Assembly (NCBI GenBank): GCA_947367855.1
Contig: CANBFE010000004.1
Location: forward strand, 1 to 64,000
DNA length: 64,000 nt
Direction of reading: 5' to 3'
Source: an uncultured Lachnospiraceae bacterium
Lineage (GTDB): Bacteria; Bacillota; Clostridia; Lachnospirales; Lachnospiraceae
Below, piece after piece: positions 24,973-32,103 of this stretch. The notes below the pieces were generated by a model that did not search any database, had not been told where the DNA came from, and was given only the letters and a program-made list of their open reading frames with translations. The first letter of the stretch is position 1. Each line of letters starts with the position of its first letter. The position numbers were made by a program, and so were the translations under genes.

Positions 24973-25152
24973 ATGGCAAAAGAGCGTTTTGTGGAAGTTT
25001 ATTCACAGGGACTTACCAATGTGGAAAAGATTATTGTAGATACGGAAACCGGCGTGAATTATATACTGGCATCTTCTGCCCTGACAGTGGGCTGCGGGAT
25101 GAGCGTTTTGGTGGACCAGGACGGAAAGCCCGTTGTCACTCCCATGGAGTAG
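24973..25152 (+). CDS. DUF6440 family protein (59 aa)
   Basis: MAKERFVEVYSQGLTNVEKI, VDTETGVNYI and LVDQDGKPVV follow the pattern I recall for the small DUF6440 family (phenotype unknown). AAGGAG at 9 bases before ATG 24973 picks this start over the upstream ATG at 24952. The gene is isolated, followed within 60 bases by a dispersed repeat. Confidence 0.7.
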   Translation: MAKERFVEVYSQGLTNVEKIIVDTETGVNYILASSALTVGCGMSVLVDQDGKPVVTPME

Positions 25153-25206
25153 GGGGCAGACTGCGGATTCTATTCAGATGCATCCTGTCAGTCTGCAGGG
25201 ATGCTG

Positions 25207-25330
25207 CAACAGTTCAGACATCCCCTCTCGCGAAGTCAAAACTGCGTTCTCTGCAAATTGCGTTCTCTGCAAAATTGCGTTCTTTGCAATTTGCGCTCTG
25301 TGTAATTTTGCGAGACTTGCGGGATGCTGC
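25207..25330. repeat. Dispersed repeat, copy C (expanded middle part)
   Basis: Opens with AACAGTTCAGACATCCCCTCTCGCGAAG and closes with TGCGAGACTTGCGGG. The middle holds several degenerate repeats of TGCGTTCTCTGCAAA / TTGCGCTCTGTGTAAT. It lacks the CGTAACAGTTCAG hairpin seen in copies A, B and D. Confidence 0.75.
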
Positions 25331-25382
25331 CTGTCCCGTTTCCGGCGAGGCCCGGTTTGCGGGGCAGCGAGGCAAAAGCTGC

Positions 25383-25411
25383 TTGACAAAACTTTTCCAT
25401 CGTGTTATACT
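25383..25411 (+). promoter_or_regulatory. Sigma-A promoter for the T-box/alaS transcript
   Basis: TTGACA (25383-25388), spacer of 17, TATACT (25406-25411). A near-consensus promoter immediately ahead of the T-box leader. Confidence 0.85.
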
Positions 25412-25419
25412 TCCAACTA

Positions 25420-25711
25420 ATTCAAAACAAAAAGGCTTTGACGAGGAATAGTACGTATCAGGGAGTTCACAGAGAGAAGATGGTTGGTGCGAATCTTCAA
25501 TGAACTGATAGGGAAGCAGCCTCCGAGCTGTGAACCGAACGGACCGGGCGGACCTGTCTTAGTAGGCTTCAACGGAGTTCCCCCGTTATCCCAGGAAGCA
25601 ATATCGGAGCAATCCCGTATTGACAGAGTGCAGAGAAATCTGAAATTAGGTGGTAACACGGACAGAAAGTTCGCCCTAAGTTGATATTATGTCAGCTTAG
25701 GGCTTTTTTTA
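25420..25711 (+). promoter_or_regulatory. T-box riboswitch, alanine specifier GCA
   Basis: Stem I shows AGAGAG (25473-25478 region) and GGTTGGTGCGAATC before the distal loop, AGTA (GA motif) on its 5' side and GAA-GCA on its 3' side. The specifier reads GCA (25516-25518), an alanine codon. The T-box sequence GGTGGTAACACGG (about 25651-25663) holds TGGT for the tRNA 3' end, and the terminator pairs AGCCCTAA-like halves around 25672-25703 with seven T after it. Uncharged tRNA-Ala should favour the antiterminator and raise alaS expression. Confidence 0.93.
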
Positions 25712-25717
25712 TGCGCA

Positions 25718-25812
25718 GGCCCGTGTACAAAGTGCGACTTATCGCACTTGTAAGTTTGCCGCTAAAGCGGCACACGGGCCGCGGCGAGCAGGGATAAAAT
25801 CACCCCTGCTCG
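25718..25812 (+). ncRNA. Structured 5'-UTR element: three-way junction plus hairpin
   Basis: Between the T-box terminator and alaS. Outer stem GGCCCGTGT (25718-25726) with ACACGGGCC (25772-25780), enclosing two hairpins: AAGTGCGA-CTTA-TCGCACTT (25730-25749) and TGCCGC-TAAA-GCGGCA (25757-25772). A separate perfect hairpin follows, CGAGCAGGG (25785-25793) / CCCTGCTCG (25804-25812). All stems are perfect. I know no family that fits; it may be a regulatory RNA element, a processing site or a dispersed repeat inserted in the leader. Confidence 0.55.
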
Positions 25813-25843
25813 ATTTAGAAAATTTCAGAAAGGAGAATGAAAC

Positions 25844-27619
25844 ATGACAGCAAATGAATTAAGAACCATGTATGTAAACTTTTTTAAAGAAAGGGGGCAT
25901 AAGGAAATCGCGTCCGCGTCACTTCTTCCGGAGAACGATCCCACGGTTTTGTTTACCACTGCGGGAATGCATCCTTTGGTGCCCTATTTACTGGGGGAAC
26001 CCCATCCCGGCGGAAAAAGGCTCACGGATGTTCAGAAATGTGTCAGAACAGAAGATATCGATGAAGTAGGAGACGATACCCACTGCACCTTTTTTGAAAT
26101 GTTGGGGAATTGGTCATTGGGGGACTATTTTAAACAGGAATCCATTTCCATGAGTTTTGAATTCCTGACCGAATATCTTCATATTCCCTTAGAGAGACTG
26201 GCGGTGACGGTATTTGCAGGCGATGATTCAATGCTCGCTGATGTGGAGGCAGAAGAGATCTGGAAAGGCCTGGGGCTGAAAAATCACCAGATTTTCCGAT
26301 ACGGAAGAGAAAATAACTGGTGGGGACCTGCCGGACAGACCGGACCCTGCGGACCGGACACGGAAATCTTCTATGTTATGGACAGACCGGAATGCGGCCC
26401 CAATTGCGGACCGGCCTGTAACTGCGGAAAATATGTTGAGATCTGGAATAATGTTTTCATGCAGTTCAATCAGGAGTCCGACGGTACTTTTACAGAGCTG
26501 AAGCAGAAAAATGTGGATACGGGAATGGGCCTGGAGCGTGTTCTGACGATTTTAAACGGGAAAACCAATGTGTACGATACGGAAATTTTTCTGCCCATGA
26601 TGCAGACCCTTGAAGGCACTCTGGAAAAGGAAGGAAAAATCGTCCCTGAACGCGAGAAACGAATTATCTGTGAACATACCAGAGCTGTTACGTTTATGTT
26701 GGGCGATCCCATGAAGATCAGTCCGTCCAACACAGAGCAGGGATATATTTTGAGAAGGCTGATTCGAAGAATGATCCGCCTGTTCAGGAAAGCAGACATT
26801 CATACAAATTACCTGTGTGAACTGTCCGGCGTGGTCATTGGACAATACGGTCCGGTTTATCCGGAACTTGGAGAGAACAGGGAGTTCATTCTGGAGCAGC
26901 TGCAAAGGGAATATCATCTGTTTTCCAAGACCCTGGACGAGGGGTTAAAAAAGGCCAACCGCTATCTTGACCGTATAGAACAAAAAGGAATTCTAAGCGG
27001 GGAACTGGCGTTCAGGCTGTATGACACGTTCGGCTTTCCCATAGAATTCACCTCGGAACTGGCTTCGGAAAGGGGCATTCAGGTGGATATGGATGGATTC
27101 CGGAAGAAGTTTGATGAGCATCAGAACAAATCCAGACAGGGAGCGGCAGGCAAGTTTGCGGGAGGTTTGACCACCAACAATGAGCATACAGCCCGCCTTC
27201 ACACGGCAACCCACTTGCTGAACGGGGCATTGAGAAAGGTTCTGGGTGAAGAGGTGAGCCAGAGAGGCAGCAACATTACCTCTGAACGCCTAAGATTTGA
27301 TTTTTCCTTTGGACGGAAGGTGACGAAAGAGGAATTGGAAAAAGTCGAAGCCATCGTAAATGAAGCGATTCAGAAAAACATTGATGTGATTCTGGAAGAG
27401 ATGACGCCGGAGAAAGCCTATGAAGAGGGCGCCATGGGTGTTTTTTCCGAGAAGTACGGCGAGATTGTAAAAGTGTATACAATCCCCGGATACTCCAAGG
27501 AAATCTGCGGCGGCCCTCATGCCAGAAATACCGGAGAGCTTGTCTCCTTTAAAATCAAAAAGGAAGAGGCCTCCTCTGCCGGTGTCCGGCGAATCAAGGC
27601 TGTGATCCAGGAATCTTAG
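25844..27619 (+). CDS. alaS: Alanyl-tRNA synthetase lacking the C-terminal C-Ala domain
   Basis: 591 residues. The catalytic domain begins ELRTMYVNFFKERGH and includes motif 2 region FEMLGNWSLGDYF (about 86-98) and GMGLERVLTILNG (about 227-239). The editing domain carries HTATHLLNGAL (about 446-456) and CGGPHARNTG (about 556-565), the four-ligand Zn2+ site (H, H, C, H). The protein ends soon after, with no DHHA1/C-Ala region; typical bacterial AlaRS is about 870 residues. No C-Ala coding sequence lies downstream in any frame, so this is not a fresh frameshift. GAAAGGAGAATGAAAC precedes the ATG. A T-box supplies control. It may be a second, additional AlaRS. Confidence 0.9.
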   Translation: MTANELRTMYVNFFKERGHKEIASASLLPENDPTVLFTTAGMHPLVPYLLGEPHPGGKRLTDVQKCVRTEDIDEVGDDTHCTFFEMLGNWSLGDYFKQESISMSFEFLTEYLHIPLERLAVTVFAGDDSMLADVEAEEIWKGLGLKNHQIFRYGRENNWWGPAGQTGPCGPDTEIFYVMDRPECGPNCGPACNCGKYVEIWNNVFMQFNQESDGTFTELKQKNVDTGMGLERVLTILNGKTNVYDTEIFLPMMQTLEGTLEKEGKIVPEREKRIICEHTRAVTFMLGDPMKISPSNTEQGYILRRLIRRMIRLFRKADIHTNYLCELSGVVIGQYGPVYPELGENREFILEQLQREYHLFSKTLDEGLKKANRYLDRIEQKGILSGELAFRLYDTFGFPIEFTSELASERGIQVDMDGFRKKFDEHQNKSRQGAAGKFAGGLTTNNEHTARLHTATHLLNGALRKVLGEEVSQRGSNITSERLRFDFSFGRKVTKEELEKVEAIVNEAIQKNIDVILEEMTPEKAYEEGAMGVFSEKYGEIVKVYTIPGYSKEICGGPHARNTGELVSFKIKKEEASSAGVRRIKAVIQES

Positions 27620-27644
27620 TCAGCAACGCAAAAACTACACACAA

Positions 27645-27667
27645 ATCACAAAAAACTGTGTTATGCT
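27645..27667 (+). promoter_or_regulatory. Candidate response-regulator site and promoter
   Basis: ATCACAAA (27645-27652), 9 bases, then TATGCT (27662-27667), before the response-regulator gene. The same ATCACAAA-N9-TATNCT arrangement lies before the lipoprotein gene (29816-29838). Confidence 0.45.
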
Positions 27668-27686
27668 GTTTCCCGGAGGTGTTGTT

Positions 27687-28358
27687 ATGCAGAGAATTTT
27701 GGTTGTGGAGGATGATTTGGACATTCAGGAGCTTTTGAAAAACTTTCTGCAGGAGGTTGGCTATGAGATCATGTTGGCCGGTGACGGCGTGGAGGCCCTG
27801 TCCATGTTTTCCGCCATGCAGTTCGATCTGGTTCTGTTGGATGTGATGCTGCCGAAAATTGACGGCTTTGCTGTCTGTGAGCTGATTCGAAAGCAATCCC
27901 AGGTTCCGGTCATTATGCTTACCGCATTAAACGGCGAGGAAGAACAAATCCGGGGGTTGGATTTGCAGGTGGACGACTACATCACGAAGCCCTTTTCCGT
28001 ACCGATCTTAATTCGGAAGATTGCCGCTGTGCTGCGGCGGAGCAGCAGGATGCAGGAGGATGGGCACAAAACGATTGTTTACCGGAACCTGATTCTGGAC
28101 TGCGACAATTATACGGCTGCTGTGGGGGAAAACGTTTTTGAATTGACGCCCAGGGAATTTGAGGTGCTGAAAGAACTCCTCACCAATCAGGGGCGCATTT
28201 TAACCCGGCAGAACCTTTTGGATAAGCTGTGGCGCTATGATTTTTACGGGGAGGAACGTGTGGTTGATACGCATATTAAAAACCTGCGGAAAAAACTGGG
28301 CATTGACTTTATTCAGACAATCAGAGGGGTGGGATATAAAATTGATAAAGAGCATTAA
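27687..28358 (+). CDS. OmpR-family response regulator
   Basis: 223 residues; ATG 27687 with GGAGG 8-9 bases before. Receiver domain 1-115 with acidic pocket E8-D9-D10 and phospho-acceptor D52 (LLDVMLPK), K near 102 (TKPF). The DNA-binding winged helix occupies about 128-221 (LTPREFEVLKELLTNQGRILTRQNLLDKLWRYDF...RVVDTHIKNLRKKLG). Its last 17 bases overlap the kinase start. It probably controls its own operon and the downstream lipoprotein gene. Confidence 0.95.
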   Translation: MQRILVVEDDLDIQELLKNFLQEVGYEIMLAGDGVEALSMFSAMQFDLVLLDVMLPKIDGFAVCELIRKQSQVPVIMLTALNGEEEQIRGLDLQVDDYITKPFSVPILIRKIAAVLRRSSRMQEDGHKTIVYRNLILDCDNYTAAVGENVFELTPREFEVLKELLTNQGRILTRQNLLDKLWRYDFYGEERVVDTHIKNLRKKLGIDFIQTIRGVGYKIDKEH

Positions 28359-29775
28359 AGGCAGTCTGTTTGCAAAAGTATTTCTCATTACTGTGGTTAT
28401 GCTGCTGTGTATATCGCTGTTGGTGTTCGGAATCCTGGCATGGCTGATGCCCCGGACTTATTCCAACAAACTGAACACCATTTTAGATCAACGGGCGCAG
28501 AACTTTATTTCCGAACTGGAACAGGTGCCTTTTTCGGACAGCGGCGGTTTGTTCGATCAGTTTCTTGCGGATATGGCAATCCATTCGGCCGCGTTATACG
28601 ACAGCAGCGGCCACTGGGTTGCGCTGCCCACAAAAGAAGTTGAGAATGGATGGGAGGGGACTAACGTGGCAATGGCAGTGGATGACTCTGGTGAATCTTC
28701 TCCCGTCCTGTCAAACCAGTACTATTTTTCTTTCTCCGATGGCAGTGACCGCTATACGCTTGTCGTCTACGGTGAGGCAGAACAGATTTTGGAACTGCAG
28801 CAGTCCTTTGCCCGTGTTTTTCCGGTTATCCTGATCATGGTTTCGGCCAGTGCCCTTGCGGTATCCTGGCTGTACTCCCGCATGATTACAAAACCCGTAT
28901 TGGAAATCAGCCGCATATCCGAGAAAATGTCTGACCTGCAGTTGGATTGGAGGGTTGACGGACAACGGACGGATGAACTGGGAACACTGGGGAAAAGCCT
29001 GAACAGGCTGTCGCGCAGTCTTTCAACCGCCCTGTTCGATTTGCAGAATGCCAACAGGAAACTGGAAGCCGATATTGAACAGGAAAGGAAACTGGAACAG
29101 GCCCGCACAAATTTCTTTTCGGCGGTGTCCCATGAGCTGAAAACGCCGGTCACCATCATCAAAGGCCAGTTAGAGGGGATGCTGTTGGGGATTGGCGCAT
29201 ACAAAGACCGTGAGAAATATTTGACAAGATCCCTGGAAATTGCCAACACCCTGGAGACAATGGTGCAGGAGATCTTAACCGTCTCCCGACTGGAATCTGC
29301 GGGCACGGATTTCAAAAAAGACCGTCTGGACTGCGTTCAGGTTATCAAATCCTATTTAAGCGAAACCGAAGATTTGATTGCCGGGAAGGACCTGCAAATA
29401 CAACTGGATGCTCCGCCCTCCGCTCTTATAAGCGGAAACAAGCTGTTGATGGAGAAAGTGTTTTCGAATCTGATGGGAAACGCAATCAAGTATTCCCCCC
29501 AGGGAGCCTCCATTCGCATCTCCGTCCGGATGCAACAGGAACAGATGGAGCGGGAACAGATGGAATTTTCTGTTGAAAACACAGGGGCGCATATTCCGGA
29601 GGACAGTCTGCCCAGACTGTTTGACCCGTTTTATCGTGTGGAACAGTCCAGAAGCCGGAAAACAGGCGGAAGCGGGCTTGGATTGTATATTGTGCAGGAG
29701 ATACTGCATCAGCATGGAAGCCAATGTACGGTCTGCAATACACAGGCCGGGGTAAGGTTTTCCTTTATGATCTGA
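28342..29775 (+). CDS. Sensor histidine kinase
   Basis: 477 residues from TTG 28342, the only start close to the regulator end (GAGGGGTGGG upstream). TM1 about 13-33, an extracytoplasmic sensor region of about 125 residues, TM2 about 160-178, HAMP-like linker, H264 in SHELKTPVTIIKGQLEG (HisKA), then N/G boxes (VFSNLMGNAIKYS, GSGLGLYIVQEIL) at the C-terminus. A helical stretch rich in E/R, LEADIEQERKLEQART, precedes the dimerisation domain. Pair of the regulator at 27687. Confidence 0.94.
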   Translation: MIKSIKGSLFAKVFLITVVMLLCISLLVFGILAWLMPRTYSNKLNTILDQRAQNFISELEQVPFSDSGGLFDQFLADMAIHSAALYDSSGHWVALPTKEVENGWEGTNVAMAVDDSGESSPVLSNQYYFSFSDGSDRYTLVVYGEAEQILELQQSFARVFPVILIMVSASALAVSWLYSRMITKPVLEISRISEKMSDLQLDWRVDGQRTDELGTLGKSLNRLSRSLSTALFDLQNANRKLEADIEQERKLEQARTNFFSAVSHELKTPVTIIKGQLEGMLLGIGAYKDREKYLTRSLEIANTLETMVQEILTVSRLESAGTDFKKDRLDCVQVIKSYLSETEDLIAGKDLQIQLDAPPSALISGNKLLMEKVFSNLMGNAIKYSPQGASIRISVRMQQEQMEREQMEFSVENTGAHIPEDSLPRLFDPFYRVEQSRSRKTGGSGLGLYIVQEILHQHGSQCTVCNTQAGVRFSFMI

Positions 29776-29793
29776 AACATAAACAACACAGAA

Positions 29794-29838
29794 ATCACAA
29801 ACAAATCCCACATGTATCACAAACGGGGGTGGTATTCT
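29794..29838 (+). promoter_or_regulatory. Direct-repeat operator and promoter before lipoprotein gene
   Basis: ATCACAAA occurs at 29794-29801 and again at 29816-29823, exactly 22 bases (about two helical turns) apart. The second is followed at 9 bases by TATTCT (29833-29838). The arrangement repeats the one before the response-regulator gene. Confidence 0.5.
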
Positions 29839-29873
29839 TTAGATACACTCAAAGAAAGGATGGTGTTATCTAA

Positions 29874-30788
29874 ATGAATAAAAAGAACAAAACAAACAAA
29901 ATGAACAAAATGAATAAAAGGAACAAAAAGAAGCTGTTGGCGTCGGTCCTTGGAGGGGTACTGCTTGTGGGATGCCTGGCCGGGTGCAGTACCCCGGCGG
30001 CGTTCGGGGGCGGAACGGCATCCGGGCAGTCGGAAAGCACATCCGTCCGGATTGCGGATGCATTTGCGGAAGATCACGGACCTTCCGACGAAATTTCCGA
30101 TGAAGAACTGTTTCAGCCCTATGAGCAGTTCGGCCTGACCTACAACAGCAGCAAAAAAGAATTGCAATATCAGGGCAAAGCTGTACGGTGGTTTGAGGAC
30201 TACTATACCGTGGAGGAAGGGGCGCAGGCCGGAAACGACTATTTCAACGAAAAGGGTGTGGTTGATGTGTATGCGGTCCGTGACTTCACCCACATTGACC
30301 GCTCCGGGGACGGTTCCTACGATCCAGGCGGAAAACTGATTGGGGTAAAGGCATTCTCGGAGGAAGAATTTGCCGCCCGTGACATTGAGGCAATCAAAAA
30401 TCCGCCGCCCGCCGTCTCCATGGCCGGTGCTCCGCCCTCTGCAGAGGAACTGGAAGACATGGCAGAGGAATACGAGGCGTTTGGCCTTACCTATGATGTG
30501 AAAAAGGACCAATGGTATTTCAACGGCGAAAAGGTGCGGTACTTTCAGGATGTGCTGACATCCAACGGCGAGAACCTGACCGGCGGAAACTTCCGCGGCA
30601 CCCTTCGTAATTCGTGGAGCGTAAACGGCACAATAGACATTTATACAGTGCGTGACTATGCTCATCCGGATGCCTCCGGAAAGGGAACGCTGACAGGCAT
30701 TGAAAAATATAGTCAGGCGGAATTTGATGAACATACACGGTGGGAGAAGCAAACCAGTTCCGGTGAGTGTATGGTTATGCAGGAGTGA
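29874..30788 (+). CDS. Lipoprotein with two tandem domains; likely target of the preceding two-component system
   Basis: 304 residues. The N-terminus is an unusual run of K/N/M (three NKxNK motifs), then LLASVLGGVLLVGCLAGC with lipid-attachment C38. Residues 83-166 and 200-284 are copies of one domain: (Y)E-x-F-GLTY-x-x-K...(V)RWFEDY / VRYFQD, then VD(V/I)Y-x-VRD(F/Y)(T/A)H. The two are clearly homologous by eye. Function unknown; a cell-surface sensor accessory or ligand-binding role is possible. A terminator-like hairpin lies downstream at 30858-30918. Confidence 0.8.
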   Translation: MNKKNKTNKMNKMNKRNKKKLLASVLGGVLLVGCLAGCSTPAAFGGGTASGQSESTSVRIADAFAEDHGPSDEISDEELFQPYEQFGLTYNSSKKELQYQGKAVRWFEDYYTVEEGAQAGNDYFNEKGVVDVYAVRDFTHIDRSGDGSYDPGGKLIGVKAFSEEEFAARDIEAIKNPPPAVSMAGAPPSAEELEDMAEEYEAFGLTYDVKKDQWYFNGEKVRYFQDVLTSNGENLTGGNFRGTLRNSWSVNGTIDIYTVRDYAHPDASGKGTLTGIEKYSQAEFDEHTRWEKQTSSGECMVMQE

Positions 30789-30856
30789 GAAACCATCCAT
30801 GTTGATGGGAAACCCGTGGTATAGAATCCGGTAATTCCGGCTGACAGAGCCTTATG

Positions 30857-30920
30857 AAAAGCCCCGGGACCTGTGAACTGTCCTGCCGTTTCGTGAGGAC
30901 ATACAGGGAAGGGGCTTTGC
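30857..30920. terminator. Bidirectional terminator-like hairpin
   Basis: AAAGCCCC (30858-30865) pairs with GGGGCTTT (30911-30918), with inner stem GGGACCTGT...ACAGG helping. T-rich sequence follows on both strands, between the plus-strand lipoprotein gene and the minus-strand HTH gene. Confidence 0.65.
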
Positions 30921-30946
30921 CGTTTTAAGTTCTATGGGGCCAGGGG

Positions 30947-31702
30947 TTAGGCCAAGACCTGCTTCAGCAGCTCTGTTTTTTCCCTTGCCGACTCTGTGGT
31001 ATAGGGCAGCTTTTCTTCAGGAGACAAGATTTTTTCCCAGGAAAAATACTCCAGACACTCAAGCATTGCGTCTCCGAACAGCCGGATATTGGACCGGAGA
31101 TATTCCGCCAATTCCCTTCCCTGAAGCACATTGCTTCTTCCCAGGGTGTATTCCCGGCAAACCTCAAACGGGGGCAGAGACTGGGCGTAAATCAGCGCCT
31201 TGTCCAACTCCCGTTTTGTGTAATATCGATAGACAAGATCCCTTGTTACCCGGGTTTTCATCTCCACGTCGGTACTGATTGCAAGGATTTTCAGATACAG
31301 AAGGATGGCTTCTTCATAATTATCCGGAGACTCGCGTATGGTTCCGGACAGCGCCCATGCGAGGGTGTACATCAGCTTTTCGTTGCCCGGATGCCTTACA
31401 AGCGCTTTCCGAAGAATCGGTATGGCCTGGACATAGCCGCCGCTTTCAAATAATTTTTCAGCCTCACTGCAGGCTTGTTCAATTTCTTCGTTCTGACGGC
31501 CGGTATCGTGGCCAAGCAGATAGTCGATAGATACCCCAAAATAATCGGCAATGATGGGAAGAAGGGTAATGTCGGGGTAAGAAAGTCCGGTCTCCCATTT
31601 ACTGACCGCCTGGCAGGAAATCCCCAGTGCTTCCGCGAGCTGTTCCTGTGTCAGATTCCGCTGTTTCCGCAGGCTTTTCATAACGGATGAAAAATTGTTC
31701 AT
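30947..31702 (-). CDS. XRE-family HTH regulator with TPR-like C-terminus
   Basis: 251 residues. HTH at about 5-62 (SLRKQRNLTQEQLAEALGISCQAVSKWETGLSYP) and then helical TPR-like sequence (about 75-215: EEIEQACSEAEKLFESGGYVQAIPILRKAL, NEKLMYTLAWALSG and similar). Regulators of this form bind peptides or act as dimers through TPR helices. Target and ligand are unknown. It is transcribed divergently from the sigma-factor gene. Confidence 0.85.
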   Translation of the reverse strand: MNNFSSVMKSLRKQRNLTQEQLAEALGISCQAVSKWETGLSYPDITLLPIIADYFGVSIDYLLGHDTGRQNEEIEQACSEAEKLFESGGYVQAIPILRKALVRHPGNEKLMYTLAWALSGTIRESPDNYEEAILLYLKILAISTDVEMKTRVTRDLVYRYYTKRELDKALIYAQSLPPFEVCREYTLGRSNVLQGRELAEYLRSNIRLFGDAMLECLEYFSWEKILSPEEKLPYTTESAREKTELLKQVLA

Positions 31703-32103
31703 AAATTTGTACGCTCCTTGTAAGTGATGTGTGTTATGATTGAATCGATTCTGATTCTTATTATATGACCATATTTTTCAAAGTCCATATGTGTTTATTT
31801 GGATAAAAATCAACCTTTGGTTGCGCTGTTTTTCAAATCTGGCTGATGGTTGCGGGTGTCTATCCGGGAAACAGTCCGATACCGACGGGGCATGGTTACA
31901 AAGATGGAAAACAAGGCGAAGCACGGAATCCCCCAACAGTGGTGCAGCACGGTTGGGGGATTGGTTCTTTGTCTTCATGGGTGTGCAGGTGCAGACAGAG
32001 ATTTTTCATTTTCCCATTAACCGCTGCGCCGGATCCGGTACTATATAAATGAAAGCTTTCAAAACAGAGCATTTTACCAATTTTACCATTTACGGAGGGG
32101 ACT
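31703..32103. other. Divergent intergenic region with one strong hairpin
   Basis: No gene is evident. The 11-bp perfect stem AATCCCCCAAC (31927-31937) / GTTGGGGGATT (31952-31962) with a 14-base loop and TTGGTTCTTT after it resembles a terminator or leader structure on the plus strand. The left part, AT-rich, probably holds the promoter of the minus-strand HTH gene (TATTATATG-type words near 31758-31768). Confidence 0.4.

Noticed and set aside
27600..27690. C-Ala domain lost by a recent frameshift after alaS
   Set aside because: No C-Ala-like coding continues downstream in any frame before the response-regulator gene at 27687.
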